Below are positions 24,799 through 33,227 of a stretch of DNA of 64,000 nt, in pieces. Numbering within the stretch: position 1 is the first letter of the stretch; every line of letters begins with the position of its first letter. A program made the translations under genes and the position numbers. Source of the stretch: Lachnospiraceae bacterium (GTDB lineage: Bacteria; Bacillota; Clostridia; Lachnospirales; Lachnospiraceae); assembly GCA_014804675.1 (NCBI GenBank), contig JAAUZH010000013.1, positions 282,591-346,590 of the forward strand, in the 5' to 3' direction. The notes below the pieces were generated by a model. The model was not told where the DNA came from and did no database searches. It saw only the letters and a program-made list of their open reading frames with translations.

Positions 24799-27561
24799 TT
24801 AATCCAATATCTTCTCCAGTGTATCAAAAAGTTTTTCCACATCAATAGGCTTTGCTATATGCCCATTCATTCCGCATTTCAAAGCCTCCTGCCTATCTTC
24901 TTCAAACGCATTTGCTGTCATGGCTATAATTGGTATTGTTGCCAGCTCTTTATTGTCCAGCTTTCGGATTGCCTTGGTAGCTTCATAGCCGTTCATTACC
25001 GGCATCTGAACATCCATCAGCACCAGCTTATAATATCCCGGCTTGGATTTTCTTAACATCTCCACGGCAATCTGTCCATTTCTTGCAACATCCGTGTCAA
25101 ATCCCGCATCACCTAAAATCGCTACGGCAATTTCCTGATTCAATTCCACATCTTCCGCCAGCAGGATCCGTCCTGTAAGATGTTTTTCCGATTCTTTGCC
25201 GCTTTTCTTTTCCTTCCTTTCCTCTGTGCTTATCTTTTCTCCCAAATGCAGGCGGAAGGTAACGGAAACGATAACCTTGGTGCCGATACCCTGTTCGCTT
25301 TTTACTTCAATGGAGCCGCCCATCATGTCTACGATATTTTTCGTAATGGCCATCCCCAGACCTGTCCCCTGAATCCCGCTAATCGTAGAGTTCTTTTCTC
25401 TCTCGAAAGGTTCAAAAATATGAGATACGAATTCCTCACTCATACCATTTCCGTTATCCTCTACGCAAAATTCATAGTTTGCATGACCAGCAGGCACTCC
25501 GGATTTTTCCTTGACCTTCATACTGACAATTCCTCCCTCATTGGTATATTTAACGGAATTGCTAAGCAGGTTCAAAAGCACCTGATTCAGCCTCAGCTTG
25601 TCGCAATAAAATTCCTCATGTTGAACATCCTCCGAATCAATATGAAGCTCCAGCTGTCTGGCAAGGACATCTGCCTGTAAAATATTGCGCAGCCCGTGCA
25701 AAATCTCCTTCAGACTGCACGGCTTCTCCTCTAACTGAATCTTACCGCTTTCGATACGGCTCATATCCAGCACATCATTGATCAGGCTCAGCAGATGATT
25801 CCCCGATGCCATGATCTTTTTCAGATATTCCTCTATCTGTTCCTTATTATCAATATGGGAAAGAGCCAGGGATGTAAAGCCCACGATGGCATTCATCGGA
25901 GTCCGGATATCATGAGACATATTGGAAAGAAATGCACTTTTTGCCTTATTGGCTTTATTTGCCTGCAAAAGCGCTTCTTCCAGCATATTTTTCTTTTCCA
26001 TTTCATTGCGGATTTCCTCATCTACGCTGCGGAATCCTATGACAATGCCCTGATTGCCTTCCCATACTCCAGCAGGCACGACTCTCACTTGGTAGTATTT
26101 CATCTCGTTGTCAAAGAAAGTACGATAGTTCACATAATACAATTTCTTTTCTGTCAGCTCTTCCTTCAGCCACTCCCGCCTGAAAGCCTGACGCAGCATT
26201 TCCCTGTCATCCTCATAAACAAACTTCTGTATATAAAACTCCAGACTTTCTTCCAGGGATATATTTCCCAGAAAAGCAGAATCAAACATAAAACGGTACT
26301 CATCATCAATCCGCAGGGGCATACCGGCACCTGTATCAAGGTCGAAGTAGCAGACAAGATTGTAATCTATGCCCAGCGCCTGAATCAATTCCATATGATG
26401 TTTATCCTTTTTACTCCGTTCCTGATGTTCCTTTATCTTTTGAGTAGTACAATCTAAAAGGAAACGCTGATAGAACAGCTCGCCATTTTCTTTCATGAGC
26501 TTGATATTGCCCATTACGTGCAATATTTCTCCACTGTCGTGTTGTACACGATACTCTACCGTGACACTGTCACCCTCTTTTTTCAGTTCTTCCATAGCCT
26601 TCAGAATCTTTGGCTTATCTTGCTCCATGACGGATGATGCCACCATATCAAAGCCTTTGCTCATCAATTCATCCTGGGATCTATATCCCAAAATCCGAAG
26701 GGCAGCTTTGTTTATTCTGATAAGACGTGTTCCATCCAGTGTATGGCACATGACTCCGCAATCCATGCCGGTAAAAATGACTTCCAAAATACGGTTCTTC
26801 TTTATGATTTCCGCTTCATAATTGCGTTCCTGTGTCACATCAATTGCCACACCTACAGTTCCCATAACGCTTCCGTCCAGATCATACAATGGGGATTTGT
26901 AGGTAGTAAGCATCCGAGTCCCTTCTCCGGTTTTAATAACTTCTCCGGATACACAGGTCTCTCTCTTGTTCATGACTTCAAGCTCTGATTCGATACAGGC
27001 AGGGTCGTCCTCTTCCACGTCCCAGATATAAGCATGTGTCCTTCCTTCCACCTGTTGTTTTGTCTTATTGACCGTTTTACAGAAGCTGTCGTTTACCTTT
27101 TTATGTATGCCTTCTTTATCCTTATACCAGATCATGTTGGGAGTATTGTTAATGACAGCCTCCAAATACTGCTCAGTCTGCCAGAAATCCTTCCTGAGCT
27201 TACAATCCTGCTGCCACCTGAAAAAACGAAAGCGTATTTCCTCATCCTCCATGGACATGGTCCATATATCCTTAATTTCGGACAAATAATCTGACACTAA
27301 CGGCACCTGCTCTTTATTGGCAAGCAGAATAAGCTCAGCATCCCCCTTCTTTTCTGTAACAAGCGTCTGTAAAGCTTCTCCAACATCCATATCCTGTAAA
27401 TAAGCAAAGATTACATCAGCTTTGGATATTAACGGTGTTTCAAGCTTAATCCCTTCAGAAAACTCGTGTGTAAAATGTTCAAACGGCGACATTTCCTTTA
27501 TTATTTCAAATGCCCTGTTCTTAACTCCTACTAAAAAGAAATGAATATGGCAATGATACAT
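24799..27561 (-). CDS. PAS-containing hybrid histidine kinase / response regulator
   Basis: 920 aa without membrane helices, so a cytoplasmic sensor. After a divergent N-terminal region (1-110) come PAS domains (one at about 125-245 with NNTPNMIWYKDKEGIHKKVN, a second to about 370 and a third to about 520). A HisKA domain has phospho-acceptor His550 (NMSHDIRTPMN). The HATPase has LNLLSNSVKYT, VEDNGNGM and GTGLGMAI, and a receiver domain (797-920) has Asp850 (VLMDVQMPVMNG). The start at 27561 follows GGGAGG. It has no partner regulator next to it, so output may pass to a separate Hpt protein such as the one at 41.5 kb; that is a guess. Confidence 0.92.
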   Translation of the reverse strand: MYHCHIHFFLVGVKNRAFEIIKEMSPFEHFTHEFSEGIKLETPLISKADVIFAYLQDMDVGEALQTLVTEKKGDAELILLANKEQVPLVSDYLSEIKDIWTMSMEDEEIRFRFFRWQQDCKLRKDFWQTEQYLEAVINNTPNMIWYKDKEGIHKKVNDSFCKTVNKTKQQVEGRTHAYIWDVEEDDPACIESELEVMNKRETCVSGEVIKTGEGTRMLTTYKSPLYDLDGSVMGTVGVAIDVTQERNYEAEIIKKNRILEVIFTGMDCGVMCHTLDGTRLIRINKAALRILGYRSQDELMSKGFDMVASSVMEQDKPKILKAMEELKKEGDSVTVEYRVQHDSGEILHVMGNIKLMKENGELFYQRFLLDCTTQKIKEHQERSKKDKHHMELIQALGIDYNLVCYFDLDTGAGMPLRIDDEYRFMFDSAFLGNISLEESLEFYIQKFVYEDDREMLRQAFRREWLKEELTEKKLYYVNYRTFFDNEMKYYQVRVVPAGVWEGNQGIVIGFRSVDEEIRNEMEKKNMLEEALLQANKANKAKSAFLSNMSHDIRTPMNAIVGFTSLALSHIDNKEQIEEYLKKIMASGNHLLSLINDVLDMSRIESGKIQLEEKPCSLKEILHGLRNILQADVLARQLELHIDSEDVQHEEFYCDKLRLNQVLLNLLSNSVKYTNEGGIVSMKVKEKSGVPAGHANYEFCVEDNGNGMSEEFVSHIFEPFEREKNSTISGIQGTGLGMAITKNIVDMMGGSIEVKSEQGIGTKVIVSVTFRLHLGEKISTEERKEKKSGKESEKHLTGRILLAEDVELNQEIAVAILGDAGFDTDVARNGQIAVEMLRKSKPGYYKLVLMDVQMPVMNGYEATKAIRKLDNKELATIPIIAMTANAFEEDRQEALKCGMNGHIAKPIDVEKLFDTLEKILD

Positions 27562-27608
27562 ATATTTGTTTCCTCCCTGTATCTTACAAGTCAATTTACC
27601 TATATTAT

Positions 27609-27637
27609 ATTCTAGCAAGCGTGTGAATTCATGTCAA
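27609..27637 (-). promoter_or_regulatory. sigma-A promoter of the hybrid kinase
   Basis: On the minus strand a perfect TTGACA (27632-27637), a 17-bp spacer and TAGAAT (27609-27614) lie 50 bp upstream of the start. Confidence 0.75.
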
Positions 27638-27716
27638 TATTTTGGATACCATGCATATCCTTGCCAACAAGGCCATTTACTATCCCTGGAAATCAGGAAC
27701 GTACGGGCTTACCATA

Positions 27717-28484
27717 TTACACCGATTCATCAATGCTTCCCCCCGCCGCTTCTACAGGCGCTTCCATTACAGGGACCGGCATTTCCGTTCCGGAAAGCTC
27801 AAGAGATACACCGCTGGAAGCAGCAGCCTGCCTTTCTTTCTCAAGTTTCCCAAAAAGAGCCTTTAAATACTTCATATCGGCTTCCATAATTTCCCGCAGC
27901 TCTTTGGACCTGTGCTTTTTCTTTAAAAGCTCCAGATCAGCCGGGTCCATATCCTCCCTTACCGTCTCTGTCAATTCTTCCAGCCCGTTTTCATTTTCCA
28001 GCTCCCTAATAGCCTCTTCCATTTCCCTCATAAGCGCCTTTGCTTCTTTGCTGTCTAATTCAAAGCCGTCCTGTATTTCCATGTCCTCAAAGCTTTCCTT
28101 TTCCTCAAGCTCCCCCTGGCATATGCCGCCGGATTTTTTTGCTCTTTCTTCCTCTTCCAAATGCTTTACCCTCTTTTGGGCAATCCTTACCATCTGATCC
28201 GCATGGATGATGGCGCTGTTCACCTCGCTGTCATCATACTCGCCGCATCTAAGCTTTTTACGAAGGTTTGCTGCCTCGCTTCGGGCCATTGTTATTACCA
28301 TTCTTGCGCTGCCGGCTGTCTTTGCAGCCATAAGCTGGGAAGAAATCCTCTTATATTTATATTGCAGCCGTTTTGTCTTTTTTACGCTTGGCTTGCTGAC
28401 CGTTATGCTGCCTGCCACAGTTCCATCTGGGTTTTTAAAAGTATACCTTTCCACATTTGAATTGCCGATTCCCATCATGCCCAT
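27717..28484 (-). CDS. unknown charged coiled protein, 255 aa
   Basis: I do not recognise a family. The N-terminus (MGMMGIGNSNVERYTFKNPD, then GTVAGSITVSKP) is followed by a basic stretch KKTKRLQYKYKRISSQ and then acidic and helical segments rich in Glu/Lys from about 100 to 225 (KRVKHLEEEERAKK, AKALMREMEEAIRELENEN). No signal peptide or membrane helix is visible; a structural or scaffold role is possible. The ATG at 28484 has AAGGAGGAG eight bases upstream; the frame opens 24 codons earlier without such a site. It lies downstream of a terminator that closes the preceding unit. Confidence 0.65.
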   Translation of the reverse strand: MGMMGIGNSNVERYTFKNPDGTVAGSITVSKPSVKKTKRLQYKYKRISSQLMAAKTAGSARMVITMARSEAANLRKKLRCGEYDDSEVNSAIIHADQMVRIAQKRVKHLEEEERAKKSGGICQGELEEKESFEDMEIQDGFELDSKEAKALMREMEEAIRELENENGLEELTETVREDMDPADLELLKKKHRSKELREIMEADMKYLKALFGKLEKERQAAASSGVSLELSGTEMPVPVMEAPVEAAGGSIDESV

Positions 28485-28590
28485 ACCATTCTCCTCCTTG
28501 ATCCATGTAATATTGAGCGTATTGAATAATTTTTTGCTTACTTTAAATATCGGCATTTTATCATAAAAAATGAATTTATATCCATCCTGT

Positions 28591-28635
28591 AAAAAAATCA
28601 GGAAAGTGTCTAAAGAACAGCCACTTTCCTGATTT
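28591..28635 (-). terminator. terminator of the 141-aa gene
   Basis: On the minus strand a 14-bp stem (28635-28622 with 28608-28595) is followed by seven T residues (28597-28591). A smaller hairpin (28636-28653) overlaps the stop codon. Confidence 0.8.
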
Positions 28636-28652
28636 ATCAGGCTTTCACCTGA

Positions 28653-29078
28653 TTATAACCTTGTATGTATCAATTTTTTAATTGCATCTTCAATCTGCTT
28701 GTCTGTCATAAGGGACGCTTCACCTTCTATTTTAGAAAGCTTCATCAAGTCATCATTATTTAATGTGATCACATGCTCCTTCTCACTCTCCGGCTTCGGA
28801 ATCACATATTGATCCATTTCTTTTTCCAGTTCATTCAACTGACGCATGATGCTTGTAATCTGACTTTTTCCCAGACTCACTGCCTCGGTCAGTTCATCAT
28901 AATTTTCCATTATCCTCTGGCATTCTGGAATATCTGCATATATTTCTTCCGGATTGCTCATAATCCCTGATTCATTACCGTTTCCATAAACATATCGGTT
29001 ATCTTTGATATTCCTGTCCAGAAAATTCAATGTTTGTGTGATTTTTCCACCTTCAACTGTTATGATCAGTTTTGCCAT
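28653..29078 (-). CDS. unknown protein, 141 aa
   Basis: I do not recognise a family. The protein is soluble; it begins MAKLIITVEGGKITQTLNFL (beta hairpin-like), then has a helical part (CQRIMENYDELTEAVSLGKS, RQLNELEKEMDQY) and a basic-hydrophobic tail KQIEDAIKKLIHTRL. AAGGAGAGAGG precedes the ATG. It is monocistronic, with its own promoter overlapping the end of the protease gene and a strong terminator behind it, which argues that it is a real gene. Confidence 0.65.
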   Translation of the reverse strand: MAKLIITVEGGKITQTLNFLDRNIKDNRYVYGNGNESGIMSNPEEIYADIPECQRIMENYDELTEAVSLGKSQITSIMRQLNELEKEMDQYVIPKPESEKEHVITLNNDDLMKLSKIEGEASLMTDKQIEDAIKKLIHTRL

Positions 29079-29177
29079 AATCCTCTCTCCTTTATCATGC
29101 TTTCATTTGAATGGGATGGCATGAAAATAAAAAATGCTATGCTGTTACCCATACCATCTTCTTCCTATGATGGGTAA

Positions 29178-29207
29178 ATTATACCATAAATCATTTCGAT
29201 AATTCAA
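29178..29207 (-). promoter_or_regulatory. promoter of the 141-aa gene
   Basis: On the minus strand TTGAAT (29202-29207), an 18-bp spacer and TATAAT (29178-29183) preceded by TG-G. The -35 overlaps the last codons of the protease gene. Confidence 0.65.
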
Positions 29208-30970
29208 TAAGAACCCGACAGACTATTTTCGACGCACAGCGCCCCATACCCCACTCTTTCATTAGGATAACTCATATTCTCAAACAGCGGCAAAGCCCCC
29301 CGCCGAAGCACTGCCTTCATCTTCTCCCCATACAGATAAGGGTCATTCCCCCGGACAAGCCCCCATTCCATCAAAAGGGCTGCTGCTCCCGTCACAAAGG
29401 GTGTGGCAAAAGAAGTGCCCGTAACGGCTTGCGTTCCGGTTGGGGTGGCTGCCAAAATCCCCACTCCCGGCGCAACAAGGTCCGGCTTTGTGCTTCCGAT
29501 CAGGCCGGCTGCCTGTTCTACATAGCCCCTGCCGGAAAAATCCGCATAAGCACGGTATCTTGCATCATAGGCTCCAACCGTAATGATTTTCCCCGCCGTG
29601 GAAGGAATGGTCAGGGTGCGAAGAGTGCTGGGGGTGAGAAATCTGGTAGCGCTGCCTCTTACAGTAGAGCTTGGCATATACAGCTTGTATTCTCCTACTA
29701 CGATTTTTCTCGGAAGAAAGGTGACCTTCCAGATACCGTTAGGGATATAGTTATCCCTTGGAAGAAAATCCAGAAAAATTTCCTGATTTACCCCATATGG
29801 TTTTGGAACTCCTATAAAAAGCAGCAGCTCTGTTTCAGTCAGCCTTCTTCTCTGTGTGCCCGTTTCATTCAGATTGATTATGATGGACTCCAAAGATGGA
29901 GCCGTAAGCTCAATAGAAAAATCATCCACATAATTTTTCCATATTTGCAGGTTAAAGCTTCTTTCATATTCCCCTATGGAAAACTCAATTACCTGGTTTT
30001 CTGTACTTCCCGGAAATCTGCCCGATACATGGCCGGAGGCAGCTCCTTCATTTCCGCTTCCTACGCATATGACCGTCCTTCCTATTTCCGAAACATTGTC
30101 TAAAAACCGCTCCACCAAAGACGTACCATCATGGGAACCATAGGTGTTGCCAAAGCTTAAGTTTATTGCTATCGGCATTTTTAAAGCCATTGCTTTCATG
30201 ACCACATAATGAAATGCCCGCATTAAGTTAGTTGTCATGGGAAAGCTGTTCTGACCTTTTGTATCCAGCTTGACGATAATAAGCTGGCTTTCTGTGGCAG
30301 CCCCTTGAAGCAGAATATCGTTTTCATTGGCTGTTCCGCCTGCCGTATTGGAATAGACCTTTCCTGCCGCAATGGAGGCAACTGCCGTACCATGCCCCGT
30401 AATGTCCCTGCTTGGCACGATTTCATTTCCCTCCTGTCTTGTCTGGGCGCTTAATGCCTGATTGATTTCCTCTGCCGTAAATTCCCGCCCCAGGGACTGG
30501 TCAAATAAATACAGGATTCTGGTAGAGCCGTCAGCATTCCGGAAGCTGCTGTTATAGATGTCAATGCCCGAATCAATTACTCCAATCAACACTCCTCTTC
30601 CCGTCAGATTAGGCGCCCCCACCGTAACAGAAGTAATGCAGGAAGCAATATTCCCTTCATAATCACTGGGATAAATGCTTTTTGGCTTTTCTACAAATTC
30701 TATTTCTTCCATGGCAGCCAAAGGCTCAATAAAAGACTCCGGCAGGGTAATGATCCCATACCCCGCAATCAGTTCTTCCACCTGAATCTGCTCGCTATTG
30801 AGCGCAGAGATATCACCGTGATATTTTACAATGACCTCCCAAATCGGTTCTGCTTCTCTTTCTATGATTCCATCCCGCAGAATGGGGGATTTTTCCAGCT
30901 CCGCTTCTGTAGCCGAAAGACTTAAATTCAAAAGGTTTTCCACCTTTTCACTTTGATTTTCATCTGGCAT
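29204..30970 (-). CDS. S8 (subtilisin) peptidase, Csp-like
   Basis: 588 aa. The catalytic triad is visible: Asp133 (GVIDSGID), His193 (TGHGTAVASIAAG) and Ser520 (GTSFATP), with the oxyanion Asn307 (GSGNEGA). Residues 1-110 look like a propeptide, and about 325-455 is an insertion that matches the jelly-roll seen in Csp germination proteases of Clostridia. There is no signal peptide, which also fits Csp proteins. Csp proteases activate spore cortex-lytic enzymes, but many Lachnospiraceae carry several such genes of unknown use. The ATG lies nine bases after CGGAG. It is a single gene. Confidence 0.9.
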   Translation of the reverse strand: MPDENQSEKVENLLNLSLSATEAELEKSPILRDGIIEREAEPIWEVIVKYHGDISALNSEQIQVEELIAGYGIITLPESFIEPLAAMEEIEFVEKPKSIYPSDYEGNIASCITSVTVGAPNLTGRGVLIGVIDSGIDIYNSSFRNADGSTRILYLFDQSLGREFTAEEINQALSAQTRQEGNEIVPSRDITGHGTAVASIAAGKVYSNTAGGTANENDILLQGAATESQLIIVKLDTKGQNSFPMTTNLMRAFHYVVMKAMALKMPIAINLSFGNTYGSHDGTSLVERFLDNVSEIGRTVICVGSGNEGAASGHVSGRFPGSTENQVIEFSIGEYERSFNLQIWKNYVDDFSIELTAPSLESIIINLNETGTQRRRLTETELLLFIGVPKPYGVNQEIFLDFLPRDNYIPNGIWKVTFLPRKIVVGEYKLYMPSSTVRGSATRFLTPSTLRTLTIPSTAGKIITVGAYDARYRAYADFSGRGYVEQAAGLIGSTKPDLVAPGVGILAATPTGTQAVTGTSFATPFVTGAAALLMEWGLVRGNDPYLYGEKMKAVLRRGALPLFENMSYPNERVGYGALCVENSLSGSY

Positions 30971-31122
30971 ATATAAAAACTCCGTTTTTTATCAGTCTAT
31001 GATTTCCTGGCCATAAATAGACGATGAGGAACTAACGCAAGTATTTATGATACAAAAAATTAACAATCTCTCTGCCAAATTTCTCCATTGAATAAAACAT
31101 TTGGAACCTGTGCCCTAGGCAT

Positions 31123-31160
31123 ACAAAAAGGAGCCGGACACACATTTGTGCCCCGGCTCC
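31123..31160 (-). terminator. terminator of the chemosensory operon
   Basis: On the minus strand GGAGCCGG (31160-31153) pairs with CCGGCTCC (31137-31130) and is followed by TTTTTGTAT. It ends the operon after the MCP gene. The rest of 30971-31120 shows only a weak promoter-like region for the protease. Confidence 0.8.
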
Positions 31161-31187
31161 AAAATTTATTTTTTTGATTATTTTTGA

Positions 31188-32648
31188 TTAGTATTTTCCA
31201 AAACCATCTCCGAGAGAAATTACCTGCTCGTTTGCGCTTGCTACAGAATCCTGTGAGGAGCTTCTGTAAGCGGAACCGCTGCCTGAACCCAGATTGTAGA
31301 TAGAAAGCATCTCTCTCATTCTGGAAGCCTGGTTGGACAGTTCTTCACTGGCTGCTGCACATTCCTGGCTGGTAGCAGAGTTGGTCTGTACTACCTGTGA
31401 TACCTGTGTGATTGCCTGCTCAATCTGTGCAACTGCAGTTGCCTGATAATTGGAGGATTCTGCAATGCCGTTAATGATTGCTTCACTTTCCTGTACAACC
31501 TTGGAAATTTCTTCCATGGCTTTTGCTGTTTCATCTGCAATCTTAGAACCTGCGTTTACTCTGTTAATGGATTCTTCTATTAATTCTGCTGTCTCACCGG
31601 ATGCTGCCGCACTCTTAGCTGCCAGGCTTCTAACCTCTTCCGCAACAACTGCAAAGCCTTTTCCTGCCTCGCCTGCTCTTGCAGCTTCCACTGCTGCATT
31701 TAATGCAAGAATATTGGTCTGGAATGCAATATCGTCAATGGTCTTAATAATTTTTGAAATGCTCTCAGATGACTTATTGATATCCTGCATAGCAGTCATC
31801 ATATCCTTCATCTGTGCGTTACCTCTTTGTACATCGGAAATTGCACGTGCTACCAGTCCTGCTGCAGAATTTGCCTCTTCTGCATTCTCTTTTGTCTTTT
31901 CTGCGATTTCATCGATAGAAGCTGTAATCTCTTCAATTGCACTTGCCTGTTCAGTAGAACCCTGAGCCAACGCCTGACTTGCACTTGCTACCTGTGAAGA
32001 GCTTACTGTAACCTGAGAACCTGCATCACTGATATTGGATAATGCATGCAGATTGTCATCTACCAGTTTCTTTAATGCGCCAGTCAGTACATCATCACTG
32101 GATTTCACATCAACCTGAACGGTAAGGTTGCCATTGGCTACCTCTTCAGCAATGCTTGCCTGATATTTCATGTTGTTGATTACCTTCATATACTCATCAA
32201 CCAATTCACCAAACTCATCGTTATGGTATTTTACCATCTCAACATCCACACGCCCTGCTGCAATCTCCCTTGCCGCCCGCGCCAGCTGTTCAACAGATTT
32301 GCTGATAAGCTTAATCAGGCTTGTGGACATGATCATGAGGAAGACTGCTGCTACCACCAGCATACCGATATTGAACAGTTCAGTGTTTTTTGCAAAGCTT
32401 TCAATCTTTGCCATTTCATCGGCCTGTTCCTCTGTTATGGCATTCACTATAATTTCTGCTTTCTGCTCATCTGCGCCAACTTTTTCCATGCTGGTCTTAA
32501 TCACTTCAAGCTGCTGTACCTCTATGACTTCTATCTGCTTTCTGATATTATTGATTGCGGCCGTTGCCAGCAATACGTTAATGATTAAAAATATTACAGG
32601 AATCGCAAAACCTATAATCATCTTTGTTTTTATCTTTACGTTATTCAT
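31188..32648 (-). CDS. methyl-accepting chemotaxis protein
   Basis: 486 aa. TM1 is at about 9-31, a short extracellular part of about 60 residues follows, TM2 is at about 87-110, then a HAMP domain (about 110-165) and a long signalling helix pair. The conserved tip is [22 protein letters not shown]. The sensor part is too small for a dCache or PAS domain, so it is a four-helix or cytoplasmic-signal receptor. No CheR-docking pentapeptide is present at the C-terminus. The ATG at 32648 lies four bases after the cheW stop and uses GGAGAGG inside cheW. Confidence 0.93.
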   Translation of the reverse strand: MNNVKIKTKMIIGFAIPVIFLIINVLLATAAINNIRKQIEVIEVQQLEVIKTSMEKVGADEQKAEIIVNAITEEQADEMAKIESFAKNTELFNIGMLVVAAVFLMIMSTSLIKLISKSVEQLARAAREIAAGRVDVEMVKYHNDEFGELVDEYMKVINNMKYQASIAEEVANGNLTVQVDVKSSDDVLTGALKKLVDDNLHALSNISDAGSQVTVSSSQVASASQALAQGSTEQASAIEEITASIDEIAEKTKENAEEANSAAGLVARAISDVQRGNAQMKDMMTAMQDINKSSESISKIIKTIDDIAFQTNILALNAAVEAARAGEAGKGFAVVAEEVRSLAAKSAAASGETAELIEESINRVNAGSKIADETAKAMEEISKVVQESEAIINGIAESSNYQATAVAQIEQAITQVSQVVQTNSATSQECAAASEELSNQASRMREMLSIYNLGSGSGSAYRSSSQDSVASANEQVISLGDGFGKY

Positions 32649-32652
32649 ATTC

Positions 32653-33201
32653 TTATACCTCTCCTTCTTCATCCATATTCATATCATTTGCCTGCTCTAC
32701 AATTGATAAATCCTCATCATTTAATAATTTATCAGGGTCTAACAGCAGTTTAACGGCATTTCCTACCTTACCGATACCATATACATATTTATTCTGAGCC
32801 TTATCCGCATGACCAATTTTGGGAGGCGGTAGTATATTATCTTCATTGATTTCAACCACCTCTGCAATTTTCTCCACAATCAATCCTACCACTGCGGCTT
32901 TTACCTTAATAACAATGATACATGTTCTGTCATTATATTCCAATGGCTCCTGCTTAAATCGCAGTCTCACATCGATGACTGGAACAACCTTTCCCCGCAG
33001 ATTAATCAGACCTTTGATATAATCCTCTGTTTCGGGAATTGCCGTGATTTCCTGCATTTGGATGATTTCATTCACATACTGAATTGCTAATCCAAAATAC
33101 TCATTTCCGGATTTAAAGGTCATGTACTTTCCCTTTTCATTGTTATCCTCATCCGAAACGGAGCCGGCTGACAATCTCTTCAATTCGCTTGTTTCGTCCA
33201 T
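32653..33201 (-). CDS. cheW: chemotaxis coupling protein CheW
   Basis: 182 aa. The CheW SH3-like core is about 25-165 ([55 protein letters not shown]). It links receptors to CheA. An extra acidic N-terminal 22 residues and an acidic tail ([11 protein letters not shown]) go beyond the usual length. It lies between cheA and the MCP gene, so it presumably serves this receptor. Confidence 0.94.
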   Translation of the reverse strand: MDETSELKRLSAGSVSDEDNNEKGKYMTFKSGNEYFGLAIQYVNEIIQMQEITAIPETEDYIKGLINLRGKVVPVIDVRLRFKQEPLEYNDRTCIIVIKVKAAVVGLIVEKIAEVVEINEDNILPPPKIGHADKAQNKYVYGIGKVGNAVKLLLDPDKLLNDEDLSIVEQANDMNMDEEGEV

Positions 33202-33227
33202 ATTCTTACCGTTCCTTTCTCTATTTT

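Noticed and set aside
25795..26457. 220-codon plus-strand frame opposite the hybrid kinase
   Set aside because: Antisense to PAS and HisKA coding sequence, with no ribosome binding site.
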